This document shows positions 26,239-36,255 of a DNA stretch of 64,000 nucleotides, in pieces. A program made the translations under genes and the position numbers. Location: NCBI RefSeq assembly GCF_047272945.1, contig NZ_JBKOPS010000002.1, positions 186,001 to 250,000 on the forward strand, given 5' to 3'. The notes below the pieces were generated by a model, which saw only the letters and a program-made list of their open reading frames with translations, was not told where the DNA came from and searched no databases. Source of the DNA: Rubrolithibacter danxiaensis (lineage in GTDB: Bacteria; Bacteroidota; Bacteroidia; Sphingobacteriales; Sphingobacteriaceae). Within the stretch, counting starts at the first letter, position 1. The number at the start of each line of letters is the position of its first letter.

Positions 26239-27510
26239 ATGATATCTGCAATCAAAACCCTTATAAAAGTCTTTTATCTACTATTCCTGTTGTTTATAGG
26301 CCCAATTGCGCAGGCGCAGAAGTTACCCCCCGAATTTATTCCGCGTAAAGGTTTGCCAAACTTTTTATATAAAGTTCAAAAGAGCACAGATACGGTAACA
26401 ATCGCTTATCTGGGAGGAAGCATTACCGAAGCACACAATGGCTGGAGAGATCAAACATTCAGCTGGATGCAAAAGCAATATCCCAAAGTTACATTCAAAC
26501 AAGTTGATGCCGCTATTGGGGGCACGACATCCGAATTAGGAGTCTATAGGTTAGAAGAACATGTATTGAATTATAAACCCGATCTGTTATTCGTCGAGTT
26601 TGCAGTAAATGATGATGAAAATACTCGCGAAAGTGTTTTAACTGCTATGGAAGGAATTGTGCGTAAAACATGGCTGGCGCATCAGGAGACTGATATTTGT
26701 TTTATATACACTTTTGCTGACTACATGCTAAAAAACTATAATAATGAAGGACCTCCGCCTACAGTTAAAATAATGGAAGAGATAGCAGATTATTATAGTA
26801 TTCCTTCTGTTAACCTTTCTCCAAAAATTGTACAATTAATCAATAACAAAAAGTTATATCCTACCGGAAAACCAGCAATTAAAAATGACTCAACTTTCTT
26901 TTCTGCAGATGGTGTTCATCCTTATCCTGAAACAGGCCATGCATTATATGCTGAATCAATTATAAATTCTATTAAACGTTTACGGGCTGCTGGTACATAT
27001 GAACATCCTGTTGGCGCTGCTTACTTTAGTAAAAGGCTGGATCAGGCTACGATGGTTTCACCACCGTCGTTCCTAAATAATGGGGTTGAAAAAATTTCTG
27101 TTACTGATAATAGCGATGAACTGATAAGTCGTTACAGTCGCTATTTAACCCATGTTTATAAGCTAAAGGATACTTCAGATGTATTATCTTTTTCTTTTAC
27201 AGGCGAAAGTATTGGGTTTTTAGATATAATTGGTCCTGCCTCTGCCCCGTTGAAGGTATCAATAGATAACTATCCTCCAAGGTATATAAACCGGTTCGAC
27301 AAATACTGTTTTTATACGCGACTTGCGTTTTTCTTTATTGACGGTTTAGAGAATAAACAGCATAAAGCTATCATACAACTGTCCTCAAAAAAATTCGATA
27401 AATTCCAGGTGATAGAAAAGAAACCGGGAGAAGTTGAAAATCCTGAACAGTATAGTGAATTTTCCTGGATGGTCGGAAGAATCCTGGTAAACGGTGAGGT
27501 TAATAAATAG
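26239..27510 (+). CDS. Secreted SGNH/GDSL hydrolase
   Basis: This 423-residue protein has a signal peptide (~1-26) and a SGNH fold: block I with nucleophile S61 in YLGGSITEAHNGW, block II near AIGGTTSELG, block III in VEFAVND, and block V in DGVHPYPETGH with the catalytic Asp and His. A ~150-residue beta-rich C-terminal domain follows. Such proteins in glycan loci are often carbohydrate acetyl- or other esterases. ATG at 26239 is chosen over TTG at 26233. It lies between the CocE-like gene and a beta-helix gene, both within 55 bases. Confidence 0.82.
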   Translation: MISAIKTLIKVFYLLFLLFIGPIAQAQKLPPEFIPRKGLPNFLYKVQKSTDTVTIAYLGGSITEAHNGWRDQTFSWMQKQYPKVTFKQVDAAIGGTTSELGVYRLEEHVLNYKPDLLFVEFAVNDDENTRESVLTAMEGIVRKTWLAHQETDICFIYTFADYMLKNYNNEGPPPTVKIMEEIADYYSIPSVNLSPKIVQLINNKKLYPTGKPAIKNDSTFFSADGVHPYPETGHALYAESIINSIKRLRAAGTYEHPVGAAYFSKRLDQATMVSPPSFLNNGVEKISVTDNSDELISRYSRYLTHVYKLKDTSDVLSFSFTGESIGFLDIIGPASAPLKVSIDNYPPRYINRFDKYCFYTRLAFFFIDGLENKQHKAIIQLSSKKFDKFQVIEKKPGEVENPEQYSEFSWMVGRILVNGEVNK

Positions 27511-27563
27511 CAAATATTCGACAATAAGCTTAAAAAGCTACAAGTAGCTGTAAAGAAACTATT

Positions 27564-29654
27564 ATGAAATACTTTGTTCCATTGATACTTATTCTGATTG
27601 GCTGTTCTTTACAAACAACTGTTACTGCGCAGTCAGTTGCCTATTATATAGCTCCAAATGGTAATGATGAAGCTTCCGGATATAGCCCCAAGGAAGCTTT
27701 TGCTACCCTGGAAAAAGCCCGGGATGTAATTCGAATGCAAAGAAAGCAAAGTGGGTCCGATACAATTTTTGTTTATCTGTTAGGAGGAGAATACCGTTTA
27801 AAACAAACGTTTCAGCTTAGCCTTGAAGATGGAGGAACACAAGAAGCACCCATAATATATAGCGCTTTAACCGGAGAAAAGGTAGTATTAAACGGCGGCG
27901 AAAGAATCACGGAATGGAAAAAATATAAAAATAATATTTGGGTAGCAAACGTGCCGCAAGTGAAAAAAGGAAATTGGTCATTTAACCAGTTATTTGTTAA
28001 TGGTGAGAGTCGTAAAATAGCAAGCCTGCCAAAAAAAGGGTTTTATCGTGTTAAAGGTTTTCCTGACGGTGGATTAGATGCAGGATATCAAACTCCGGGC
28101 AAACGTTTTATTTATAATTCAGAAGATATAAAAGCCAGTTGGAAGAACTTAAAAGATATTGATGTAGTAGTATACCATTTCTGGACCGATACCCATCTTT
28201 CAATAGAATCAGTAGATGAAAAAGAACATCTTGTGAACTTTAAATATCCCTCGGGTAAAGTATTTACCGATGATTTTAATAATGAGGGTGCGAGGTATGT
28301 GGTAGAGAATGTGTGGGAGGGATTACAGGATCCGGGTGATTGGTACCTTGATAAAAAGAAAGGCAAATTATATTATATACCCTTTGCTACGGAAAATATG
28401 GAAACAATTGAAGTGTGGGCACCTGCAATTCCAGCTTTTGTTGATATAGCAGGAGATGCGGTAAACGGAAAGCCGGTTTCAGATATCCAGTTTAAAAACA
28501 TCACTTTTCAATATGCAAATGTGCAGTTGCCCAAAGGAAATACAAATAATGCACAAGGGTCGTCAAGCATCGCTGCCGTAATAAAATTAAGGGGAGCCCA
28601 ACGTTGTGTTTTTCATAATTGTACTATAAATAACATAGGCGGTTTTGCTTTTGATATCCAGGAAGGGTCGTCATACAATGAATTTTCTTATAACAAGCTT
28701 TTAAATATTGCTGCCGGTGGGTTCAGAATAAATGGCGGAACTTCAACCAGACATCCTTTATTGCAAACACATCATAATATTATCAGTGATAATGAAATAG
28801 GTCCTTACGGATTGAAGTTCCCTTCAGCCGTTGGTGTGCTGATAATGCATGGAAGAAACAATGAGGTTATTCATAATCATATTCATCATGGCTTTTATAC
28901 CGGTGTTTCTGTTGGTTGGGAATGGGGATATCAAAGAAGTATAAGTCGGGATAATATAGTGGCAGATAATTATATTCATCATATCGGACAGGGATTATTA
29001 TCAGATATGGGAGCTGTTTATACGTTAGGAGTTTCCCCGGGTACTGTCATCCGTAATAATTTAATTCACGATGTAGATGCTCATAATTATGGTGGCTGGG
29101 GTATTTATAATGACGAAGGATCAACACATATCCTGGTTGAAAACAATATCGTTTACAATACAAAATTTGCAGGATACAATATAAATTATGCAAAAGAAAT
29201 TACTGTTAGAAACAACATTTTTGCTTTAGGCCGCTTACAGCAAATCAACAGGAACAGCGTAGAGCCGCATCAAAGTGTTTATTTCGAAAACAACATTATT
29301 TATTGGAAAGAAGGAGTATTATTTGATGGTAACTGGGAAGATAAGCCGTATAATTTCTATTTTGACACTGATCCTAAAAATGGCACAAGAAAAATGAGTA
29401 GTACATTTGAAACCGATTATAACATTTATTTCAACCCCTTACATGCAGCAGATAGTATTACTTTTAATAAACTGAGGTTCAATGAATGGCAACAAAAAGG
29501 CAAAGATCGTCATTCACTTTATGCCGATCCGCTTTTTACTGATCCAGAACATTTTGATTTTACCTTAAAAGCAAATTCTCCTGCCTTTAAGATGGGATTT
29601 CAACCATTTAATATGGAAAATGTTGGTCCCAGGACTAGGAATAGAGATAAATAG
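27564..29654 (+). CDS. Secreted right-handed parallel beta-helix protein, GH141-like
   Basis: This 696-residue protein has a signal peptide (~1-24), an N-terminal segment typical of beta-helix glycosidases (YYIAPNGNDEASGYSPKEAF, then LLGGEYRL), and many Asn-rich helix rungs between about 330 and 580. The segment GWGIYNDEGST at about residue 512 has paired acidic residues and resembles the active-site region of GH141 (alpha-fucosidase/xylanase) proteins. A lyase or another beta-helix family cannot be excluded. It is the last gene of the four-gene run and is followed by 136 non-coding bases. Confidence 0.7.
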   Translation: MKYFVPLILILIGCSLQTTVTAQSVAYYIAPNGNDEASGYSPKEAFATLEKARDVIRMQRKQSGSDTIFVYLLGGEYRLKQTFQLSLEDGGTQEAPIIYSALTGEKVVLNGGERITEWKKYKNNIWVANVPQVKKGNWSFNQLFVNGESRKIASLPKKGFYRVKGFPDGGLDAGYQTPGKRFIYNSEDIKASWKNLKDIDVVVYHFWTDTHLSIESVDEKEHLVNFKYPSGKVFTDDFNNEGARYVVENVWEGLQDPGDWYLDKKKGKLYYIPFATENMETIEVWAPAIPAFVDIAGDAVNGKPVSDIQFKNITFQYANVQLPKGNTNNAQGSSSIAAVIKLRGAQRCVFHNCTINNIGGFAFDIQEGSSYNEFSYNKLLNIAAGGFRINGGTSTRHPLLQTHHNIISDNEIGPYGLKFPSAVGVLIMHGRNNEVIHNHIHHGFYTGVSVGWEWGYQRSISRDNIVADNYIHHIGQGLLSDMGAVYTLGVSPGTVIRNNLIHDVDAHNYGGWGIYNDEGSTHILVENNIVYNTKFAGYNINYAKEITVRNNIFALGRLQQINRNSVEPHQSVYFENNIIYWKEGVLFDGNWEDKPYNFYFDTDPKNGTRKMSSTFETDYNIYFNPLHAADSITFNKLRFNEWQQKGKDRHSLYADPLFTDPEHFDFTLKANSPAFKMGFQPFNMENVGPRTRNRDK

Positions 29655-29790
29655 CTTGCTTAATGAAGGTGTCAATACACAAGAAAGAGAGCAAAAGCAG
29701 TAATAATTTTCTAATTCATGTGTTCTATTTTGCTTCTTGTTCAACAACCCGAACGAAGTATGTATTTTTATAAACTATTCCGGAATTTGA

Positions 29791-31413
29791 ATGATGAAAT
29801 GTTTACTGGCAACGCTATCAATTATTTTAATTTTTAATCTGCCTGCCTTTTCAGCCCCTGATAGTTTATTAAAGGAACTTGATAATGTGTTGTTAAAAAA
29901 GGAAGTTCTTACGAAAAAAAAGCTTAAGAGAATAGAACAGCTTAAAAGGAGTATTAATAGCTATAGACGTCCTTTAAAGGAGCGATATGGAAATTATCTG
30001 AAGATTTTTGAAGAGTATAAGACCTTTAATTTTGATTCTGCCTTAACCTACGCAGGCAAAATCCACGAAGAAGCTGTAAGATTAAATGATCCCGAAAAGA
30101 TAAATTATTCAAAGATCAATCTTGCCTTTATTCTTTTGTCATCGGGCATGTTTAAAGAAACACTTGGAGTTGTTAACCATATAAATACTGCCAGCTTAAG
30201 TAATGAGCAAAAAATAGAATTTTATACTTTAAAGGCAAGATATTACTACGATCTGTGTGATTTTGTTAAAAATAGTAAATATTGTTCTGAATATATTGCT
30301 TTAGGTAATCAACAGGCTGATTCTGCAATAACCTTGTCATCTCCGGGCTCTTATTCGTATTTTTTTGTTTCGGGTTTAAAGAACCTGCGCCGCGGTAATT
30401 TAGAGGAAGCGTTGAAAGATTATTCCACCATTATTAAAAAGCCTCATTTAACTGATCATCAATATGCTATTATTGCAAGTACACTCAGTTATCTCTATTC
30501 GCAAAAAAATCAAAAAAACCAGGCATTCAATTTATTAATTAAGGCGGCAATTGCCGATATAAAATCTTCTACAAAGGAGAATGTCGCCATGTTCCGGCTG
30601 GCCGATACTTTATTTAGAGCCGGAGATAATGAAAGGGCATACAAATACATCAGGGAAGCGATGGCCGATGCAGAGTTTTATGGCGCACGGCATCGTCAGT
30701 TTGAAGTAGGCACGTTATTGCCCATTATTGAAGGAAAACAACTAAAACTGGTAGAAGAACAAAAAAATTTAATCTTTACTTATGCTGTAATAGTTACCCT
30801 GCTCATCTTAATTATAATCGCCTTTATTATAATAGTAGTCAAGCAAAATAAAAAGCTCCAGCTGGCACAGGAATCCCTGTACGAGGCAAATGCTAATTTG
30901 AAGCAAACGAACAAGGCTTTAACAGAAGTTAATTCAGCCTTACGTGAAGCAAATCGAATTAAAGATGAGTACATTGGTTATTATTTTAATATCAATTCGG
31001 ATTATATTGAAAAAATTGACCGATTTAAAAAATCTGTTTCTCAAAGGCTTACTTTGGGGAGATACGAGGATATTAAACAAATTATAAATAAGATTGACCT
31101 TAAAAAGGAACGTGAAGATCTGTCTGTCAGCTTCGACCGTGTTTTTATTAAGCTGTTCCCTGATTTTGTACAGAAATTCAATTTGCTTTTTGATGAGAAA
31201 GATCGGATAGTATTGCCGAAAGATCAACTACTCAATACAGAATTAAGAATTTTCGCCCTTATCAGATTAGGTATTCATGATAATGATAAGATTGCTAAAA
31301 TCATGAATTTTTCAGTTAATACTATATACTCTTATAAAACCCGGATAAAAAATAAATCCTTTATTCCCAACGAAGAGTTTGAAGAAAAAATAATGGAAAT
31401 TAAGGCAGATTAA
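29791..31413 (+). CDS. DUF6377 membrane regulator with TPR-like sensor and C-terminal HTH
   Basis: This 540-residue protein has a signal peptide (~1-22), a helical TPR-like periplasmic region (~30-320), one membrane segment (~329-350), a coiled coil (~355-390), and a cytoplasmic C-terminal part. That part contains RIKDEYIGYYFNINSDYI and ends in a helix-turn-helix (NDKIAKIMNFSVNTIYSYKT). This is the layout of DUF6377 regulators found beside Bacteroidota glycan loci. Its place 356 bases upstream of susC suggests that it senses starch products and switches on that operon, in place of SusR. Confidence 0.8.
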   Translation: MMKCLLATLSIILIFNLPAFSAPDSLLKELDNVLLKKEVLTKKKLKRIEQLKRSINSYRRPLKERYGNYLKIFEEYKTFNFDSALTYAGKIHEEAVRLNDPEKINYSKINLAFILLSSGMFKETLGVVNHINTASLSNEQKIEFYTLKARYYYDLCDFVKNSKYCSEYIALGNQQADSAITLSSPGSYSYFFVSGLKNLRRGNLEEALKDYSTIIKKPHLTDHQYAIIASTLSYLYSQKNQKNQAFNLLIKAAIADIKSSTKENVAMFRLADTLFRAGDNERAYKYIREAMADAEFYGARHRQFEVGTLLPIIEGKQLKLVEEQKNLIFTYAVIVTLLILIIIAFIIIVVKQNKKLQLAQESLYEANANLKQTNKALTEVNSALREANRIKDEYIGYYFNINSDYIEKIDRFKKSVSQRLTLGRYEDIKQIINKIDLKKEREDLSVSFDRVFIKLFPDFVQKFNLLFDEKDRIVLPKDQLLNTELRIFALIRLGIHDNDKIAKIMNFSVNTIYSYKTRIKNKSFIPNEEFEEKIMEIKAD

Positions 31414-31636
31414 AAATTTTGATACAGGACATGTTTCTATGTATAATTTACTCTCATTATTATAAATAAAAAACAGCCATATCTTTAACTGATAGACTTG
31501 CTTCCCGGTGATTTTTACCCAAAAAACTTTTGAGTTTAAATTTTTAAAGAGATTCCTTGGTTCTTTTTTGAGCATAAAAGTTAATATTTGCTTTGGATTT
31601 GAATTGAGATAACTTATTGTGAAAGAGGTTATTACT

Positions 31637-31661
31637 TAGATATTCGCTTTGTGAATATCTA
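31637..31661. promoter_or_regulatory. Perfect inverted repeat upstream of the sus promoter
   Basis: TAGATATTC, 7-base spacer, GAATATCTA. It lies about 20 bases upstream of the candidate -33 element, a suitable place for an activator site, possibly for the DUF6377 regulator. No T tract follows, so a terminator is less likely. Confidence 0.5.
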
Positions 31662-31679
31662 TATTGGCCTTTCCCCAGC

Positions 31680-31710
31680 TTGATTACACTCCCATAAGAT
31701 TTTTCCTTTG
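31680..31710 (+). promoter_or_regulatory. Candidate promoter of the susCDE-amylase operon
   Basis: TTG at 31680-31682 is followed after 20 bases by TTCCTTTG at 31703-31710, one mismatch from TAnnTTTG. Transcription would start near 31717, leaving a leader of about 50 bases. Confidence 0.5.
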
Positions 31711-31735
31711 TAAGGTGTCGTTTTCAGACGCACAT

Positions 31736-31766
31736 ACTAATTAACCTTTTTATAAAACTAATTAAC
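31736..31766 (+). repeat. Direct repeat in the susC leader
   Basis: The 10-base word ACTAATTAAC occurs at 31736-31745 and again at 31757-31766. The starts are 21 bases (two helical turns) apart, and the second copy ends 3 bases before the ATG. Confidence 0.6.
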
Positions 31767-31769
31767 ACG

Positions 31770-34730
31770 ATGAAACAACTCTATTTTCTAAAGTATGGGT
31801 TTCTGCTCTGTTTAGTAGTATCATCAATTACTGTTTTTGCTCAAACAGGAAACCTGAGCGGTATAGTAAGAGATGAAGCTAACCAGCCGCTACCCGGAGC
31901 AACTGTTGCTTTGAAAGGTTCTTCAAGATCCACCAGTACGGATGCCAATGGTGCCTATAGCCTTTCAGGAATACCCGAAGGTGCCCAAACTGTTGTTGTT
32001 ACTTTTATTGGCTACGAAGATGTCACCAGCGTAATTAAAGTAAGCGGGAATACAAAAGCGGATTTCAGTTTAAAGCCCTCATCCACCTCGCTTGCACAGG
32101 TTGTAGTTGTGGGATATGGAACCCAAAAAAGGAAAGATGTAACTGGATCGGTATCTACGCTTACAGCTAATGATCTCAATCCCGGGCCGGTAACCAGTCC
32201 TTTGCAACAAATAGCAGGAAGGGCCGCGGGCGTAAATGTATCTCAAACAGGCAGTGAACCTGGTTCATCACCTTCGGTTAGGATTCGAGGAATTGGTTCG
32301 CTGATTGGTGGAAATGATCCATTAGTGGTGGTAGACGGAATTCAGGGAAATATGGATCTGTTTAACCAGGTTCCTCCATCAGAAATTGAAAGTGTAGATA
32401 TCCTGAAGGATGCTTCGGCTACGGCTATTTACGGATCAAGAGGAGCACCCGGAGTAATTATTGTTACTACGAAAAAAAGTAAATCCGGAACAACTACTGT
32501 TGAATATAATGCAACCTCTTCGCTGGATTTAATAGTCCGGAAGCTGGATGTGCTGGATGCAAACGAGTGGTGGACACAAGCCCAGCTTTATGGAGTTCCG
32601 GCTTCTGCAAACCATGGTTCAAATACCGACTGGTATAACATTTTAACACGAAATGGTAGTACGCAAAATCATAATTTGTCTATTGGAGGCGGAACTGATA
32701 ATTTCAATTACAGAGCATCTTTAAATGCCATTACTCAGCAGGGTATCGTAATCAGATCAAATAATCAGAATTATATCGGCCGGATTCAGGCTACCCAAAA
32801 AGCTTTAAATAACAAGCTCACGGTTTCAATGAATCTGAACAGCAGCGTTATTAATAAAACGGCAAGTCCTAACAGTGTAGGTACAGTTGGTTTTACCTCA
32901 AACCTGATTAGCAATGCCTATGTTTCCCGTCCAACGGACCCGGTATTTAATACAGATGGAACTTATTTTACCGACGCAAATGTTTTTCAATACATTAATC
33001 CTTATGCTGTTTCTCAAACCGTAGTAAGTGAAGGGAATACCAACAATTTATTTGGCAGCCTTCGTGCGGATCTGGAAATAGCAAGAGGACTTACGGCCGG
33101 TGCATTTGGCAGCTGGAGAAAAGTTGATAACACATACGGATATTACCTTCCGGCAGTATCTACTGTAACTCTTGCCATAGACAATAAAGGTGTTGCCAAT
33201 ATAAGAAACGACCGCCAGAATGAACGGTTGATGGATTTAAGTTTGAATTACAAGAAAAGTACAGGTAAACATAGCTTTGATATTTTAGGAGTTTACGAAT
33301 GGCAAAATCAATCCTACCAGGGAAATTTTGCTCAAGCCAAAGGGTTTATTAATGACATAGCGAGCTATAATGCCCTTCAGTTGGGTGATTTGAGCCGTGT
33401 TCAACCCGGCGATTTTTCTTCGTATAAAAATGACCGCACATTGGTTTCCTTCCTGGGGCGACTTAATTATTCTTTCCTGAACCGATATTTACTAACGGCA
33501 AGTTTCAGAAGGGATGGCTCTTCCGTTTTTGGTGCTAATCATAAGTGGGGAAATTTTCCTTCTGCATCATTAGCATGGAGAATTGATCAGGAGCCTTTTA
33601 TGGCAAATCAAAAGCTGTTTAATAGCTTAAAGCTTCGTGGCGGTTATGGTATTACCGGTAATCAGCAGGGGCTTTTTCCGCAAAGCTCCTTACAACTAGT
33701 AGGATATGCCGGCCAGACCTATTTTGGCGGCTCGCAAATTACAAATTATGCTATCTCGCAGAATCAAAATCCTGATTTGAAATGGGAAACAAAATATCAA
33801 ACTAATATCGGGATAGATTTTTCAATTTTAGAGAGTCGTTTAAGCGGAACCTTTGATGCGTATACAGCAACCACTAAAAACTTATTATTTGATTACACTG
33901 TTCCGCAGCCTCCTTATCCTTTTGGAAGTGTTAAAGCCAATGTAGGCTCAGTTTTAAACCGCGGCCTGGAAGCATCTTTAAGCTATCAGCTGATAAAAAA
34001 CAAAAACACCATGCTTGTCCTTGCTGCAAATGGTTCGCTGTTGAAAAATAAAGTGTTAAACTTAAGCGGAAGCATTAACGGCGTTCCCTTAAATACCAAT
34101 TATGTTGGCTGGGGGCCAAATTCCTTCCTGATTGAAGGCAAGCCAATAGGAAGCTTTAATATCCTGCAGCACTCCGGTAAAGATGAAAACAATAAAGAAA
34201 CTGTTACAGACCAGAACGGAGACGGTACAATTGATCAGGGAGCAAGAAGTCCTGACAGAGTATTGGAAGGATCTGCTCTGCCTACTTACACGTACGCCTT
34301 TACACCTTCATTTACCTATAAAAATTTCGATGCTTCCATGGTTTGGAGAGGATCAGGCGGCAATAAAATTTACAACGGGATACGCCAGACTTTCAGCATG
34401 TTCGAGAACCTGGGGAAATCAAACCTTTTAAAAAGTGCAGTTCCATTAGGTATATATACTACAGAATACGGATCTGATTTATGGCTCGAAGACGGGTCAT
34501 TCCTTCGCTTTGAAAATTTAACCATGGGATACCGCTTTAATGTAAGCAAGATTAAGTATGTAAGTGGCCTACGTGTTTCGCTAACTGCTAACAACCTGGC
34601 ATTATTTACAAAATACTCAGGCCTTGATCCGGAATTAAATGTAAGTGGCGGAAATGGCTTTGGTGGCGATTATGGAATCTATCCACGTACTACCAGTATT
34701 GCAATAGGTCTCAATGTAAACCTTAAATAA
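31770..34730 (+). CDS. susC: SusC/RagA family TonB-dependent outer-membrane transporter
   Basis: This 986-residue protein imports glycan oligosaccharides across the outer membrane using TonB energy. A signal peptide (~1-24) precedes a CarboxypepD_reg-like domain (GNLSGIVRDEANQPLPGATV, ~27-110), a plug domain starting at VVVVGYGTQKRKDVTGSV (~113-240) with the SusC signature VVDGIQG, and a ~700-residue beta barrel ending in LNVNLK. It is translated 8 bases ahead of susD. The specificity for starch is inferred from the downstream GH13 and GH97 enzymes. Confidence 0.95.
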   Translation: MKQLYFLKYGFLLCLVVSSITVFAQTGNLSGIVRDEANQPLPGATVALKGSSRSTSTDANGAYSLSGIPEGAQTVVVTFIGYEDVTSVIKVSGNTKADFSLKPSSTSLAQVVVVGYGTQKRKDVTGSVSTLTANDLNPGPVTSPLQQIAGRAAGVNVSQTGSEPGSSPSVRIRGIGSLIGGNDPLVVVDGIQGNMDLFNQVPPSEIESVDILKDASATAIYGSRGAPGVIIVTTKKSKSGTTTVEYNATSSLDLIVRKLDVLDANEWWTQAQLYGVPASANHGSNTDWYNILTRNGSTQNHNLSIGGGTDNFNYRASLNAITQQGIVIRSNNQNYIGRIQATQKALNNKLTVSMNLNSSVINKTASPNSVGTVGFTSNLISNAYVSRPTDPVFNTDGTYFTDANVFQYINPYAVSQTVVSEGNTNNLFGSLRADLEIARGLTAGAFGSWRKVDNTYGYYLPAVSTVTLAIDNKGVANIRNDRQNERLMDLSLNYKKSTGKHSFDILGVYEWQNQSYQGNFAQAKGFINDIASYNALQLGDLSRVQPGDFSSYKNDRTLVSFLGRLNYSFLNRYLLTASFRRDGSSVFGANHKWGNFPSASLAWRIDQEPFMANQKLFNSLKLRGGYGITGNQQGLFPQSSLQLVGYAGQTYFGGSQITNYAISQNQNPDLKWETKYQTNIGIDFSILESRLSGTFDAYTATTKNLLFDYTVPQPPYPFGSVKANVGSVLNRGLEASLSYQLIKNKNTMLVLAANGSLLKNKVLNLSGSINGVPLNTNYVGWGPNSFLIEGKPIGSFNILQHSGKDENNKETVTDQNGDGTIDQGARSPDRVLEGSALPTYTYAFTPSFTYKNFDASMVWRGSGGNKIYNGIRQTFSMFENLGKSNLLKSAVPLGIYTTEYGSDLWLEDGSFLRFENLTMGYRFNVSKIKYVSGLRVSLTANNLALFTKYSGLDPELNVSGGNGFGGDYGIYPRTTSIAIGLNVNLK

Positions 34731-34738
34731 TATACAAC

Positions 34739-36244
34739 ATGAAAAAGATTTTTATAAGTGCCTGCTTTGCCGCAATTATTATGCAGGGTTGTACAAAGCT
34801 GGATGAAAATATATATGATAAATATACCTCCGAAGAATTTTATAACTCTCCCCAGGGTTCGGATGTGGCGCTGGCAGCAGTGTATGCACAAATACCCGGA
34901 AACTGGAATGGAGTGGGTTATGCCGGGGCAGATAATGGCTGGTATGATTTAAACAGCATGTCTTCCGACGAACAGGTTGTACCTCACCGTAACACGGGCG
35001 ATTGGCAGTTGGACTTTGCGAGGCTGTATCTGCGTCAATGGCTGCCTTCTGATCTGATTGTAAATAACACCTGGAACTGGTTGTACAAATCCGTATTTAA
35101 TGCAAACCTGGCAGTAGAGCAATTGGAAAAAGCCAATGCAGAGCCTTCAAAAATTGCCGAGGCAAAAGTATTAAGAGCTTTCTTTTATTATTTGTTAATG
35201 GATGATTATGGCGATGTGCCGTTTTTTACAGTTAACAATGTAACAGTAGATAAAATCCCCCAGGCTAAACGTAAGGATGTTTTTGATTTTATTGTAAAAG
35301 AATTAACAGATAACATAGAACTTCTTTCGCCACAAAAAGGGGGACAATACTACGGAAGGTTTAATAAGTGGGCCGGGTATGCGTTACTTGCTAAAGTATA
35401 TCTGAATGCAGAAGTGTATACCGGAACTCCTATGTGGAGTGAATGCATCGAAGCATGTAATAAGATTGATGGCGGCGGATATAGCCTTCATTCAGGCGCT
35501 GCCGATGCTTCTAATCCTTTAGGATTTAAATATTACGAACTTTTTGGTGACGTTCTTCCGGATGATGAAACGATTCTTGCAATCTATACTAAGGCCGAAG
35601 TTGTAGGAAGAAATATTTTCACTGTACGCAGTTTGGGAGGATCGGACGGAGTGGCAATGCTTGGGTACAGCGCCTGGAACGGTGCAGTTGTGCCAAAAGA
35701 ATATGTGGAAAAATTTGATGATAACGATGTGCGTAAACGGCAGTTCAGATATGGTTCAAATCCATACGGCCCTAAACCTGCAGGGTTTATTAACTATTCG
35801 CTCGAGGTAACTAACCTGGATAATCCCGGAGCTGAACCTAATGCCGGTGCACGGAACCAGAAATTCTTCCCGGTTGCTCCTATGTCAAGCGGCGGTGCAT
35901 CGAATGATTTTCCGATTTACCGCTATGCCGATATTCTTTTAATGAAAGCAGAGTGTAACGTTCGTCTCGGAAATGCCGGTGCTGCAAAAGTATTTATTGA
36001 CCAGGTAAGACAAAGGGCGGGCCTTAGTGCTTTAACTGCCGATCCTACCCTGGAAGATATTTATAATGAACGTGGTTTTGAATTAAATTGGGAAGGACAC
36101 CGCCGGCAGGATATGATCCGTTTTGGAAAATTTTTACTTCCTCACGGACTAGCTCCTGCAGCTGCTGATTTTCGCCTGTTGTTCCCAATTCCAACATCCG
36201 CATTGGATGCTAACCCGCTGTTAAAACAAAATCCCGGTTATTAA
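34739..36244 (+). CDS. susD: SusD/RagB family surface glycan-binding lipoprotein
   Basis: This 501-residue partner forms the lid of the SusC transporter. It has a lipobox (IMQGC), the N-terminal SusD-like motif DENIYDKYTSEEFYNSPQG, TPR-type helices (~100-300), and the C-terminal RagB segment RYADILLMKAECNVRLGNA, followed by the family end (ERGFELNWEGHRRQDMIRFGKF). It binds starch oligosaccharides at the cell surface by analogy. It lies 11 bases ahead of susE. Confidence 0.95.
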   Translation: MKKIFISACFAAIIMQGCTKLDENIYDKYTSEEFYNSPQGSDVALAAVYAQIPGNWNGVGYAGADNGWYDLNSMSSDEQVVPHRNTGDWQLDFARLYLRQWLPSDLIVNNTWNWLYKSVFNANLAVEQLEKANAEPSKIAEAKVLRAFFYYLLMDDYGDVPFFTVNNVTVDKIPQAKRKDVFDFIVKELTDNIELLSPQKGGQYYGRFNKWAGYALLAKVYLNAEVYTGTPMWSECIEACNKIDGGGYSLHSGAADASNPLGFKYYELFGDVLPDDETILAIYTKAEVVGRNIFTVRSLGGSDGVAMLGYSAWNGAVVPKEYVEKFDDNDVRKRQFRYGSNPYGPKPAGFINYSLEVTNLDNPGAEPNAGARNQKFFPVAPMSSGGASNDFPIYRYADILLMKAECNVRLGNAGAAKVFIDQVRQRAGLSALTADPTLEDIYNERGFELNWEGHRRQDMIRFGKFLLPHGLAPAAADFRLLFPIPTSALDANPLLKQNPGY

Positions 36245-36255
36245 AACTAAAAAAC

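Larger units (their letters stand above)
31414..31769. promoter_or_regulatory. susC upstream regulatory region (356 bases without a gene)
   Basis: No reading frame of note lies here. It contains an inverted repeat at 31637-31661, a promoter-like pair at 31680-31710, and a direct repeat in the predicted leader at 31736-31766. The first ~200 bases are A+T-rich, with no clear terminator for the regulator gene. Confidence 0.6.
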
